Source of the DNA: Lysobacter sp. TY2-98
GTDB lineage: Bacteria > Pseudomonadota > Gammaproteobacteria > Xanthomonadales > Xanthomonadaceae
Reading direction: 5' to 3'
Length of the DNA: 64,000 nucleotides
Assembly (NCBI RefSeq): GCF_003367355.1
Contig: NZ_CP031413.1
Coordinates: forward strand, 248,001-312,000
Positions 8,592 to 16,577 of the stretch are shown here, one piece after another; positions within the stretch are counted from its first letter, which is position 1; every line of letters starts with the position of its first letter. The notes below the pieces were generated by a model that saw only the letters and a list, made by a program, of their open reading frames with translations, was not told the origin of the DNA and made no database searches. The position numbers and the translations under genes were made by a program.

Positions 8592-9109
8592 ATCACCTGC
8601 CGGGCGTCATCGGGATCGGTTCGCGCGTGTGCGCCGACCGCACGAGCGAATTCGCGCATGTGCTCGTTCGAGACGGCATCGATCGAGTAGAGCCGGCGAA
8701 TGCCCCGCTTGGCAGCCAGGCTGCGCAGTGCCTCAAGCAGGCGATGGCCCAGGCCGCGCCGCTGCCACGCGTCGGCTACGGTGATCGCGCATTCCGCCGC
8801 CCGCCCGCCCGACGGCGCGATACGCGCGACGCCGATGATCTCGAGGCCACGTTCGCCCGGCAGTGTGGCGACGACCGCAAGTGGTCCTTCCGCGTCCTCC
8901 GCCATCAGGAGTTGCAGCAGGCCTTCTCCGACGCCATTCATCGTCGTGAGAAAGCGTTCGCGCCGCGTCTGCGGCGACAGCCCTTCGATGAATCGCCGTT
9001 CCGCCGCGGCGTCGGTGGCCTGCAGGGTGCGGATGGTCGCGGCATGGCCGTTGCCGAGATCGACCGTGGCGAGAGTGGAAGGCCGCTCGATGCGTGTGGG
9101 CATGCTCAT
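8570..9109 (-). CDS. GNAT-family N-acetyltransferase
   Basis: A 179-residue single GNAT domain. It has a beta-bulge strand (ECAITVADAWQ) followed by the acetyl-CoA pyrophosphate loop QRRGLGHRLLEAL, matching Q/RxxGxG/A. The family transfers acetyl groups to amines of small molecules or proteins; in some bacteria stand-alone GNATs acetylate metabolic enzymes in response to cAMP or stress. The substrate is unknown. It is the last gene of the apparent operon BON-SDR-dodecin-GNAT, starting 4 bp after the dodecin stop codon. A second in-frame ATG lies two codons downstream. Confidence 0.82.
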   Translation of the reverse strand: MSMPTRIERPSTLATVDLGNGHAATIRTLQATDAAAERRFIEGLSPQTRRERFLTTMNGVGEGLLQLLMAEDAEGPLAVVATLPGERGLEIIGVARIAPSGGRAAECAITVADAWQRRGLGHRLLEALRSLAAKRGIRRLYSIDAVSNEHMREFARAVGAHARTDPDDARQVIYELDVS

Positions 9110-9113
9110 GACG

Positions 9114-9317
9114 TCACCGCAACAGGAAGCTGACACGCAGACGGACACGCCATTCTGTGATCTCGCCGCGCTCATTCGTTTGTACGTTGATGTCGCTCAC
9201 CCACGCGCCCTGCACGCCGTCCAGCGTGTCGCTCGCGCGTTTGAGTCCTTGCGCGACGGCGTCCTCGATGCTCTGGTCCGAGGCGGCGTTGATCTCGATG
9301 ACTTTCGTGACGGCCAT
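9114..9317 (-). CDS. Dodecin, flavin-binding protein
   Basis: A 67-residue protein with the complete dodecin fold: an AVTKVIEI first strand, a helix with IEDAVAQGLKRA, and the hallmark GAWVSDINV followed by ITEWRVRLRV. Dodecins form hollow dodecamers that store or buffer flavins and limit flavin photochemistry. The Trp of GAWV is the residue that stacks on the isoalloxazine ring in characterised members. GGAG precedes the start. It sits 12 bp after the SDR gene in the operon driven from near 10,820. Confidence 0.93.
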   Translation of the reverse strand: MAVTKVIEINAASDQSIEDAVAQGLKRASDTLDGVQGAWVSDINVQTNERGEITEWRVRLRVSFLLR

Positions 9318-9329
9318 GGCGCGTCTCCA

Positions 9330-10088
9330 TCAGCGGGCGGTGTAGCCGCCGTCGATGACCAGCTGTGCGCCGGTCATGAAGGCGGATTCGTCGGAGGCGA
9401 GATAGACCACGCCCCAGGCGATGTCGTCCGGCTCCCCGACGCGCCCGATCGGATGCAGCTGCGCCAGATCGCGGCGCGCGGCGTCCATATCCGTCGCGCC
9501 GGTGTCGCGCATGTGCCCTTCGACCATCGGCGTCCAGATGTAACCGGGGTGGATCGAATTGACGCGGATGCCACGCGATGCGTAAAGCAGCGCGTCCGTC
9601 CGCGACATCAGGGCCACGGCACCTTTGGAGGCGTGGTAGGGCGGTACGTCGGGCGCACCGACGAGGCCATAGATCGATGAGAGGTTCACGATGCTGCCGC
9701 CTCGGTCCCACATGTGCGGGACGGCGTGCTTGGTGCAGAAGAACACCCCTTTGACGTTCACGGCCTGCACGCGGTCCCACTCGTCCTCGGTCACTTCATG
9801 CGTCGGCTTGTTGGTGCCTGCGATACCGGCGTTGTTGACCAGCACGTCGAGACTTCCAAAGTGTTCGACGACCTCCGCGATCGCGCGATGCACGGCGATC
9901 TCCGTGGCCACGTCGACCGACCAATAGCGTGCGCGGTCGGCCAGGCCACGCATGGCCGCGGGCGGAGTGATCGCGAGATCGAAGACCGCGACCCGCGCAC
10001 CCTCGTCGACGAGCCGCTGCGCGCATGCCGTACCGATGCCGACCGCGCCCCCGGTGACGATGCACACCTTGTTCTCGACGCGCCGCAT
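9330..10088 (-). CDS. Short-chain dehydrogenase/reductase (classical SDR)
   Basis: A 252-residue classical SDR with cofactor motif TGGAVGIG (12-19), NNAG (85-88), catalytic Ser138, Tyr151 and Lys155 (YHASK), and the late DGGYTA end. Asp37 after the second strand (VAVFDLA) suggests a preference for NAD over NADP. The substrate cannot be told; relatives include glucose 1-dehydrogenase-like and 3-oxoacyl-ACP reductase-like enzymes. It starts 3 bp after the BON gene and is followed by dodecin, so it is in the same operon. An NAD(H)-linked redox role under low oxygen is an inference. Confidence 0.88.
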   Translation of the reverse strand: MRRVENKVCIVTGGAVGIGTACAQRLVDEGARVAVFDLAITPPAAMRGLADRARYWSVDVATEIAVHRAIAEVVEHFGSLDVLVNNAGIAGTNKPTHEVTEDEWDRVQAVNVKGVFFCTKHAVPHMWDRGGSIVNLSSIYGLVGAPDVPPYHASKGAVALMSRTDALLYASRGIRVNSIHPGYIWTPMVEGHMRDTGATDMDAARRDLAQLHPIGRVGEPDDIAWGVVYLASDESAFMTGAQLVIDGGYTAR

Positions 10089-10091
10089 GAC

Positions 10092-10751
10092 TCAGGCGAT
10101 CGCGAGGCGATCGATGACGGCGCGCACGCCAGGTGCCGACCAGACCGCGCGCTCGACCGCGGCACGCTCCGCCCAGTTGTCCACGTGGCCCTCGAGGGTG
10201 ACGGTCGTGCCGTCCTTCACCTCGACGCGGATCTCCTTGGCTTCGATCTCCGCGCTTCGCTTGAGGGCTTCGACGATCAGCGGCTTGATCGACGCCGCTT
10301 GCGCGGCCGGTTTCAGCTCGATCAGGTTGTTGATGCCGCGTAGGCCCCGGAGGTGGCGCAGGCAGCGCTCGGCATTGGTGCGCTGGTGCTGGGTTTGCAC
10401 GTCGCCCTCCAGCGTGATCCATCCTTTGCTCACGCGAACATGGATGCCCTGCGGCACCGTGGTATCCCACTTCAGCTGCGCAACGGCGTGTTGCGCGATC
10501 TCCTCGTCGCTGGGCGCATCGCCAAGGTAGTGGACGTCGATATTCTGGACGACGGCCCTGACGCCCTTGACCCGCCACGTAGCGCGCTCGGCGTCGCACT
10601 TCTGTGCGTAGGTCTCGACGTGACCCGACAGGGTGACGACGCCCTGATCCGCTGCAACACCGATATTCGCGCTGTCGATGCTCGGCTCCCAATCGAGCTC
10701 TTCCATGACGGATTGCTGGATGTCCTTGTCGCTGTACAGAGGGGTCGTCAT
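10092..10751 (-). CDS. BON-domain protein, three BON repeats
   Basis: A 219-residue paralogue of the proteins at 1-96 and 4775. Three BON domains with cores GVVTLSG, GWITLEG and TTVTLEG span about residues 10-78, 80-148 and 150-219. No signal peptide is evident. GGGAG lies before the start. It is the first gene of the tight operon BON-SDR-dodecin-GNAT and is divergent from hsp20. An FNR box is centred 73 bp upstream. Confidence 0.88.
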   Translation of the reverse strand: MTTPLYSDKDIQQSVMEELDWEPSIDSANIGVAADQGVVTLSGHVETYAQKCDAERATWRVKGVRAVVQNIDVHYLGDAPSDEEIAQHAVAQLKWDTTVPQGIHVRVSKGWITLEGDVQTQHQRTNAERCLRHLRGLRGINNLIELKPAAQAASIKPLIVEALKRSAEIEAKEIRVEVKDGTTVTLEGHVDNWAERAAVERAVWSAPGVRAVIDRLAIA

Positions 10752-10817
10752 TGCTCGGCTCCCGCAACGGCGTGCGTGGTGATGAGCCTCATCCGATCAC
10801 CCGACGCGCGTGCGGTG

Positions 10818-10831
10818 TTGACCCGCGTCAG
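10818..10831. promoter_or_regulatory. FNR/Anr-type palindrome upstream of the BON-SDR-dodecin-GNAT operon
   Basis: TTGACCCGCGTCAG is centred about 73 bp from the BON start at 10751. It is one of a pair in the 174-bp divergent gap with hsp20. Confidence 0.65.
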
Positions 10832-10854
10832 CATTTCGCGGACGCCGTGCAAAG

Positions 10855-10868
10855 CTGATCGGGATCAA
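10855..10868. promoter_or_regulatory. FNR/Anr-type palindrome upstream of hsp20
   Basis: CTGATCGGGATCAA differs from TTGAT-N4-ATCAA by one base. It is centred about 64 bp upstream of the hsp20 start at 10926. Confidence 0.7.
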
Positions 10869-10925
10869 CACGCACCACACGTCGGCGCGAATGCTCGTTG
10901 CACCTTCAGCCTGGGAGAACCTGCC

Positions 10926-11354
10926 ATGCGCACTGCACTTGAGCCGATGCGGCACCTGCTCGAGCCGCTCGATGACGATCTCGACCGCCTGTACCGCCGT
11001 CTGGGGCGGCTGCTCGATCGGGACATGGGTTCGCTCGGACTCCGCAGCGACATTCGCGAAGAAGAAAGTCGCTATCTCGTCGATGTCGACATGCCGGGCG
11101 TCAGGAAGAGCGACATCGACATCTCGATTTCAGGCAACGCCGTCACTGTGCAGGCGGAGTTCAAGAACACCGAAGACGCGAACTCCAGCAAGCGACTGCA
11201 GCAGGAGCGGTTATCCGGCGAATGTTTCCGGTCGTACACATTCCCGGCCGAGATCGACGCCGCGCACGCCAGCGCGTCGTTCGATCATGGTGTCCTGAGC
11301 CTTACGCTGCCGAAGGCGACGCAGACCAAGGCACAGCACGTCCGCGTGAGTTGA
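10926..11354 (+). CDS. Small heat shock protein, Hsp20 family
   Basis: A 142-residue protein: an N-terminal arm, an alpha-crystallin domain from about residue 40 (YLVDVDMPGVRKSDIDI) to 130, and the conserved FDHGVLSLTLPK segment. The protein is an ATP-independent holdase chaperone in the cytoplasm. The C-terminal I-x-I/V anchoring motif is not obvious (the end reads QHVRVS). GGGAG precedes the ATG. No CIRCE or ROSE-like element was noticed; the nearest control signal is the FNR-type box at 10855, suggesting control by oxygen or redox rather than heat. Confidence 0.92.
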   Translation: MRTALEPMRHLLEPLDDDLDRLYRRLGRLLDRDMGSLGLRSDIREEESRYLVDVDMPGVRKSDIDISISGNAVTVQAEFKNTEDANSSKRLQQERLSGECFRSYTFPAEIDAAHASASFDHGVLSLTLPKATQTKAQHVRVS

Positions 11355-11416
11355 CGCACGGGAGCCTAGTCAGCAGCCTCCGCGCAATGACGCAGGCTGC
11401 GCGGAGCGCAAGTGGG

Positions 11417-11430
11417 CTGACCGATATCAG
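11417..11430. promoter_or_regulatory. FNR/Anr-type palindrome between convergent 3' ends
   Basis: CTGACCGATATCAG fits the consensus but lies between the ends of hsp20 (11354) and the flavodoxin gene, overlapping the latter's stop codon. It has no obvious target unless it drives a transcript antisense to the flavodoxin gene. Confidence 0.35.
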
Positions 11431-11966
11431 CCGGCGTGGGGCGTGGGGGCGTGCGACGGCTGACCGGCGCCGCGGTCGAACGTGCTGACATGCCCGCGTT
11501 GCGCGCGGCGCACGAAGCGCTGGACCTCGGCATGCCGGACGACATCGGGCACGGCACCGACGCGTTCGGAATACGCCGCCACTGCGCGTGCACCTGCCAG
11601 GCGTTCCAGGTCCTCGACCGCAGCCGATTCCGTCGCGCCACGCTGCGTGCAGAAGAACGCGAGTCGCGGCGCGCCACGACCGACGGTTGCGACGTAAGCA
11701 CGCGCGACAGGTGCAAACCGGCCCATCCAGATGGGTGCGCCGACGAACACCAGGTCGTACTCGCTCGGGCGACGGGTCGCCGCCTGGAGCGACGGGCGCA
11801 GGCGCAGCGCCGCCTCCACGCCACAGCGGACCCATCCCGGCGGCCGCCCGCTGCGCGTTGCCTCGGCGAGCTCTTCGATGTCGGCGCCGGTCATGTCGCG
11901 GATCTCGTGCGCGAGTCGACGCGTATTGCCGGTGCGCGAGTAATAGACGACGAGCGAGCGGGCCAT
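11427..11966 (-). CDS. Flavodoxin-domain protein
   Basis: A 179-residue protein opening with LVVYYSRTGNTRRLA, the FMN phosphate-binding T/S-x-T-G-x-T loop of flavodoxins, followed by DLVFVGAPIWMGRFAP, the usual second FMN-contact region. It is probably a cytoplasmic FMN electron carrier or a flavodoxin-like oxidoreductase (the HemG-like branch is possible). GGGGAC lies upstream of the ATG. It is transcribed away from the Crp/Fnr-type gene, with a 476-bp gap between them. Confidence 0.82.
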   Translation of the reverse strand: MARSLVVYYSRTGNTRRLAHEIRDMTGADIEELAEATRSGRPPGWVRCGVEAALRLRPSLQAATRRPSEYDLVFVGAPIWMGRFAPVARAYVATVGRGAPRLAFFCTQRGATESAAVEDLERLAGARAVAAYSERVGAVPDVVRHAEVQRFVRRAQRGHVSTFDRGAGQPSHAPTPHAG

Positions 11967-12442
11967 GGCTGTCCCCGGTGGAAGTGCCGGACGAGAGGCG
12001 GCCGACGGGGCGATCGCGCGCGGCCCGAATTCCCGACGGACCCGGCGTGACCGGGCCCCGGGGCGATCCGTCGCCGGGGCCGGTGACCCGACACCCGCGA
12101 CGCCAGTCGCGGGTGGATCACGACCGGCCGACACAGGGCAAGCCTGGGCGGGCGGGTGATCCCTGCCGGTTCGGACGCCACCCCCTTGGCGGTGTACGTC
12201 CGCGGTGCCGGCGCGCCGAGCGTCACGACACGCGGGGAAGGGGCTGTCGGACCCGTCCACGCGGCCGGTCGCACGAGCGTCGGTGCCTCTCGTACCGACA
12301 CGGCAAGCATCGCGTGCCGACGCCATCGAACGCTGACGTGCATCAGCAACTGCCCTGGTGTTACACGCTGTTACAACCCGCAAACGTTCGAATCGCTACT
12401 TGCGCGTCGACGCGCCTAGAGTCTGGCGTGGAGGTACAGGCC
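11967..12442. other. Long divergent control region, flavodoxin and Crp/Fnr-type gene
   Basis: This 476-bp stretch is very G+C-rich for its first 350 bp and shows no supported gene. It contains the FNR-type box at 12333-12346, followed by an A+T-richer patch with a TTACACGCTGTTACAA repeat-like stretch near 12361-12376. It probably holds promoters for both flanking genes. Confidence 0.5.
12333..12346. promoter_or_regulatory. FNR/Anr-type palindrome upstream of the Crp/Fnr-type regulator
   Basis: CTGACGTGCATCAG is centred about 103 bp upstream of the regulator start at 12443. It could mediate autoregulation. Confidence 0.6.
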
Positions 12443-13168
12443 ATGGCCGATGTCATCGCACTGCACGAACGCCGCGTCGAGCCGGTTGCACCCCGGACCC
12501 TCGACACGGACTGGGACACCGATCGCGCGACGCATCGTCGCGTACGGCGCAAGCACATGCTCTATCGCAGCGGGCAGGTCGCGAGGACTGCGTACGTCGT
12601 CCACGCGGGCATTTTCAAATGCACGGTGCTCGACGAACACGGGCGCGAACGTGTGACCGCCTTCGCGCTCAAGGGCGACGTCCTCGGCGTGGAGGCGCTC
12701 GCCAGCGGGCGTTACGCCGCGGATGTGATGGCACTCGACGTCGCCGACGTGATCGAGTTGCCCCAGTCCGACCTGCTCGATCCCGTGCGGGGACTGCTCC
12801 CGCAGGTTGCGGGAATGATGTCGACCGCGCTGGCCCGTGACTGGAGCTGGATGCTTGCGCTTCATGCGCTCGATGCCGAGCAGCGCGTCGCCTACTTCCT
12901 GCTTGACCTGAGTGCGCGTCTTTCGAAACGCGGCTACAGCGCGGACGAGCTGATGTTACGGATGACCCGCTACGACATCGGGAGCTTCCTCGACATCGCG
13001 TCGGAGAGCGTCGTACGCGCGCTGACGCGACTCGAAGGCGCCGGGTTGATCCGCGTCGACTGCAGGAACATCACGATCCTGGATCGAAACGCGCTCGTGC
13101 GCCTGCTCGCGCCGGACGACTACGCAACGCGGGCTACTCCGTCTCCTCGACGCGAATCTGTTCACTGA
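12443..13168 (+). CDS. Crp/Fnr-family transcriptional regulator lacking Fe-S cysteines
   Basis: A 241-residue protein with an effector (cyclic-nucleotide-type) domain at about 30-140, a long dimer helix, and a winged helix with MTRYDIGSFLDIASESVVRALTRL. This aligns with the FNR DNA-binding helix; the Glu and Arg that read TTGAT in FNR are kept, while the Ser between them is Val. Only two cysteines are present (KCTV and VDCRN), so the four-Cys [4Fe-4S] site of FNR/Anr is absent and another signal, as in Dnr- or FixK-type proteins, is likely. GGAGG precedes the ATG. It is the best local candidate to bind the YTGAY-N4-RTCAR boxes. Its 3' end overlaps the convergent histidine kinase gene by 35 bp. 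Confidence 0.85.
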   Translation: MADVIALHERRVEPVAPRTLDTDWDTDRATHRRVRRKHMLYRSGQVARTAYVVHAGIFKCTVLDEHGRERVTAFALKGDVLGVEALASGRYAADVMALDVADVIELPQSDLLDPVRGLLPQVAGMMSTALARDWSWMLALHALDAEQRVAYFLLDLSARLSKRGYSADELMLRMTRYDIGSFLDIASESVVRALTRLEGAGLIRVDCRNITILDRNALVRLLAPDDYATRATPSPRRESVH

Positions 13169-15113
13169 GTGCGGCGCGGACGGCCCGCGCAAGTTCCTCC
13201 CGACGGTAAGGCTTGGGCAGGAGCGTGAACCGGTCCAGGCCGTCACGCACCGCGGCGTCCGGATGGCCGGATGTCAGGAGCACGGCCACATCGGGTCGGA
13301 CGCGGCGAGCCTCGTGGCCGAGCTGGGCGCCGGTCATCTCGTGCTCGAGCGTGAGGTCGCTGAAGAGCAGACGGATATCGCCGAGCGTCTCCACGCACTC
13401 GAGCGCCGCCTCGGGCGATGGCGTTGCGATGACGTGGTAGCCCAACGATTTGAGCATTCCCTCCACCGTCGCACGGACCGCGTCGTCGTCCTCCACGACC
13501 AAGACGATCTCGTTACCGCCGACCACGACCTCCGGGGCCGTAATTCCTGCCGCTTCCTGCTCGCTCGCGGCGGGCAGGTAGAGAGTGACTGTCGTGCCGC
13601 GGCCGGGGGCGCTTTGAAGATGGACGTGCCCACCGCTTTGCCGGATGAAGCCGTAGACCATGCTGAGGCCCAGTCCGGTGCCGTGACCGGACGCCTTGGT
13701 CGTGTAGAAGGGCTCCCACGCGTGGGCAAGAACCTCTTCGGTCATGCCGCATCCCGTGTCGCGCACGGCGAGCGCGATGTACCGGCCTTGGGGGAGCGGG
13801 CCGCGGCCGTCGCCAGCGATCCATTCGTCCGAAATGGTCACTGACACCTCACCCGCACCGTCGATGGCGTCGCGTGCGTTGAGGATGAGATTAAGCACGA
13901 CGCTGTCGAGCATGGACGAATCGACGCGCACCGGCGGCAGATCGGCGGCAGCGTGAACCGTCAGCCGGATCCGCTCCCCGAGCGTCGCGCGTGCGAGTCG
14001 TTCCAGCTCGCGCATTTCACGTCCGAGCGATATCAGCATGGGACGCAACCGCTGCTTGCCGGCAAACGAGAGCAGCTTGCGCGTCAACGACGCGCCTTGG
14101 TCTGCCGCCCGCAAGGCGGCGGCCAGCAGTTCGCGCGGCTCGCCCTCGTCACTTACGTGGGCTTCGAGCATCTGCAGGTTGCCGGAGATCACCGTCAGCA
14201 GATTGTTGAAATCGTGCGCAACGCCGCCGGTCAGTTTGCCGATCGCTTCCAGTCGCTGCGCATGCGCCAACGCCTCCGCGGAACGTTGGCGCTGGAGCAT
14301 CGACGACAGCATCGTCGCGGTGGTCTGCAGGAGCTGCTCGGCATCGCTGTCGAACGCCTCGATGTCGCGCGAGAACGCGGTCAGCGCCGCAGCGGCGGTG
14401 CCGTCGGCGAGGAGCAGGGGATAGGCCAGGCCGGAGCGCATGCCCTCCGGCGGCGTCGCCGCGCCCAGCCGATCGCCTTCGACGCGGACGACCTGACCCG
14501 GCTCGAGCGACGCGAAAAGCGCCTCGGACTGTGCCGCAAGCCAGTCGTCCGGCGGCGCGGTCAGGCCGATGCCCGTGCATCGACGGATGCCTCTCGAGTC
14601 CCGGGTCAATACCCAGACCGGCCCGACGCCCATCGCTTCGCTGAGTTCGCGCGCGACCTCGTTGAGGATCTGGCCCACCTCGCCCGTGCCGACGATCAGC
14701 GGGCCGATGACCGCGAGTGCCGCGTCGTGAATCGAACGCCGTTGCACGCGTTGCGCCATTGGCGTGTCCGACACGTCGCGGATCGACGCCAGCACCTGCA
14801 TGTGTTCACCGAGATGCAGCGGATTCAGCGCGATCTGCACGGGAAACTGCGAGCCGTCCTGTCGGCACCCCATCAGCGCCATGTGCGCTTGGCCCATTGC
14901 ACGCTCGCGTGGCTGTCTGCGGAAGCCCCGCCGGTGACGGCGATGCTGGTCGCTCAGCTCGGGGGGAATCAGCTGCTCCACCGATCGGCCGACAAGCGCG
15001 GGCGCTTCGTAACCGAACAGGCGGTACGCCATCCGGTTCGCCATCAGGATTCGCCCGTCGTCGTCGACGATGACCAGCGCATCGGGAATCGCATCGAACA
15101 GGGCGGTGTGCAT
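13134..15113 (-). CDS. Hybrid sensor histidine kinase (PAS-GAF-HisKA-HATPase-REC)
   Basis: A 659-residue soluble protein with an N-terminal PAS domain (about 1-115), a GAF-like region (about 130-275), and HisKA with GGVAHDFNNLL and phospho-acceptor His300. The ATPase part follows with an N box (NLILNARDAID), DTGCGM and GTGLGLSMVYGF, then a C-terminal receiver with Asp586. No membrane segment is predicted, so it probably senses a cytoplasmic signal. PAS and GAF domains commonly bind haem, flavin or small molecules, but nothing here identifies the ligand. Its start overlaps the stop of the response regulator gene by one base (TGATG), which indicates coupling. Confidence 0.88.
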   Translation of the reverse strand: MHTALFDAIPDALVIVDDDGRILMANRMAYRLFGYEAPALVGRSVEQLIPPELSDQHRRHRRGFRRQPRERAMGQAHMALMGCRQDGSQFPVQIALNPLHLGEHMQVLASIRDVSDTPMAQRVQRRSIHDAALAVIGPLIVGTGEVGQILNEVARELSEAMGVGPVWVLTRDSRGIRRCTGIGLTAPPDDWLAAQSEALFASLEPGQVVRVEGDRLGAATPPEGMRSGLAYPLLLADGTAAAALTAFSRDIEAFDSDAEQLLQTTATMLSSMLQRQRSAEALAHAQRLEAIGKLTGGVAHDFNNLLTVISGNLQMLEAHVSDEGEPRELLAAALRAADQGASLTRKLLSFAGKQRLRPMLISLGREMRELERLARATLGERIRLTVHAAADLPPVRVDSSMLDSVVLNLILNARDAIDGAGEVSVTISDEWIAGDGRGPLPQGRYIALAVRDTGCGMTEEVLAHAWEPFYTTKASGHGTGLGLSMVYGFIRQSGGHVHLQSAPGRGTTVTLYLPAASEQEAAGITAPEVVVGGNEIVLVVEDDDAVRATVEGMLKSLGYHVIATPSPEAALECVETLGDIRLLFSDLTLEHEMTGAQLGHEARRVRPDVAVLLTSGHPDAAVRDGLDRFTLLPKPYRREELARAVRAALSEQIRVEETE

Positions 15114-15835
15114 CACGCCACCACGGACGTGGGTACTTCCGCCAGGCGATAACCGACGCCACGCACCGAACACACGAGCGCAGGCCTCGCGGGATCGCGC
15201 TCGACTTTCTGCCGCAGGCGCGCGACCTGCACATCGATGGCGCGGTCGAACGGGCCGGCCTGGCGTCCACGCGTCTGGCTCATCAATGCATCGCGGCTGA
15301 CGGGTTGCAGCGGATGCCTCAGAAGCACGGCGAGAACGTCGAATTCGCCCTCCGTCAACGCCAGAGGGGCGCCGTCGCGTCCCGTCACCGTGCGTCGCGC
15401 GAGGTTGACGCGAAGCCCGTCAATCGACAGTTCGGCGTCGGTGCGCGGTGGGGCGCCACGTCTCAACGCAGCGTTCAGTCGCGCAAGAAGCTCCCGCAGG
15501 TCGAACGGCTTGTCGACGAAGTCGTCGGCACCGGACTCCAGGCCGAGTACATGTTCCACCGTTTCCGAGCGCCCGCTGAGGATGAGGACGGGCCCGGACC
15601 ACACCGCGCGAACTTCGCTCAACGCGGTGAGTCCGTCGCCGTCCGGCAAGCCGAGATCCAGCAGCATGGCGTCGAAGGCCGAGGTCGCCAACGCGCGACG
15701 CAGTCCCGCCAACGACGATGCCACCTCGACACGCATGCCTCGGCCCCCGAGATACCGGGTGAGAAGCCCCGCCACCGCGGGGTCGTCATCGACGACCAGT
15801 ACGGTCGGGGACGCTGGAGTGCACGAAGCGGCCAT
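15113..15835 (-). CDS. OmpR/PhoB-type response regulator
   Basis: A 240-residue protein with a receiver domain (VLVVDDDP, phospho-acceptor Asp60 in MLLDLGLPDGDG, Lys in DKPF) and a C-terminal winged-helix DNA-binding domain (LTEGEFDVLAVLLRHP, then VARLRQKVE and VRGVGYRL). Its gene comes first and the hybrid kinase gene follows, so they form a two-component pair. A separate response regulator with a hybrid kinase means phosphate could go to either receiver. No FNR-type box was found just upstream. Confidence 0.9.
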   Translation of the reverse strand: MAASCTPASPTVLVVDDDPAVAGLLTRYLGGRGMRVEVASSLAGLRRALATSAFDAMLLDLGLPDGDGLTALSEVRAVWSGPVLILSGRSETVEHVLGLESGADDFVDKPFDLRELLARLNAALRRGAPPRTDAELSIDGLRVNLARRTVTGRDGAPLALTEGEFDVLAVLLRHPLQPVSRDALMSQTRGRQAGPFDRAIDVQVARLRQKVERDPARPALVCSVRGVGYRLAEVPTSVVA

Positions 15836-15916
15836 ACGACATGACGAGCGACGTCTGCCGTTGACTCTAGGTCCGACCCGCCGTGCGCAGATGCCGCCTG
15901 TCGGCGGCGCTGCGAT

Positions 15917-16237
15917 TTAGCCGCGCGTCGAGCGGCGCCGTGCCAGGAAGACGTTGTACAGCGGCACACCGACGAGCGCGATGTACCAGCCCCAGGCGAA
16001 GGCGAAGATCGCGCCCTCGAGCAACTCGCCCGGTGGTGGCGCCTGCGTGCCCGGGATGAATTCGTGGATGAGTGCCTGCGTCATCGGCATGTGCGGATCC
16101 AGCAGGTAGGCGACCGCGATGATTCCGTAGGTGATGAGGAAGAACACGCTCAGGGCGGCGCCCACCGCGATGACGTCGAATCGCTCATGTTCGCGCGATG
16201 CGAGTGGCCGCGCTTGTGATGTGATGGTCGCGCTCAT
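15917..16237 (-). CDS. Small membrane protein with two helices
   Basis: A 106-residue protein with an N-terminal polar stretch, one membrane segment at about 25-46, a loop with IPGTQAPPP, and a second segment at about 75-97 ending in LYNVFLARRR. The G-rich second segment ending in LYN recalls DUF5676-like proteins, but I would not assign it firmly. It shares the upstream region with the CHAD gene and the box at 16347. Confidence 0.6.
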   Translation of the reverse strand: MSATITSQARPLASREHERFDVIAVGAALSVFFLITYGIIAVAYLLDPHMPMTQALIHEFIPGTQAPPPGELLEGAIFAFAWGWYIALVGVPLYNVFLARRRSTRG

Positions 16238-16346
16238 TGGACAGCTCCCGAAGTAGGCCTGCGACCATCCTGGTCGCGAGATCCGAGTGGAACATGACGC
16301 TGGTCAGGATCGCGCGCGACTGCCGTTCGAGGCGCGAACGTCGAAG

Positions 16347-16360
16347 CTGATCCGTGTCAG
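16347..16360. promoter_or_regulatory. FNR/Anr-type palindrome between membrane protein and CHAD gene
   Basis: CTGATCCGTGTCAG is centred about 116 bp upstream of the minus-strand start at 16237, and about 83 or 224 bp upstream of the two possible CHAD starts (16437, 16578). Confidence 0.58.
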
Positions 16361-16577
16361 TAACGTGGCTTGCATGCATGAGCCACTGGTCGACGCGCAT
16401 TCCGCGTCCATCCGCGGAAGGGACGACGATGAAGCCATGTTCACGCTGGCCGCCGCCGCTGCGGGTCGGGCTGTCCTCGGCGCAGGCGGCGCCGCAATGC
16501 TGACCGCACCGTCTGCCGCGGCCACCTCATGCCGGAAGTTGACGCGTCCTTCCGGCAGTGGGGCCACCTTGTCCGAC

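Noticed and set aside
12443..13168. Calling the regulator FNR or Anr.
   Set aside because: The four cysteines that hold the [4Fe-4S] cluster are absent, so a gene symbol would be misleading.
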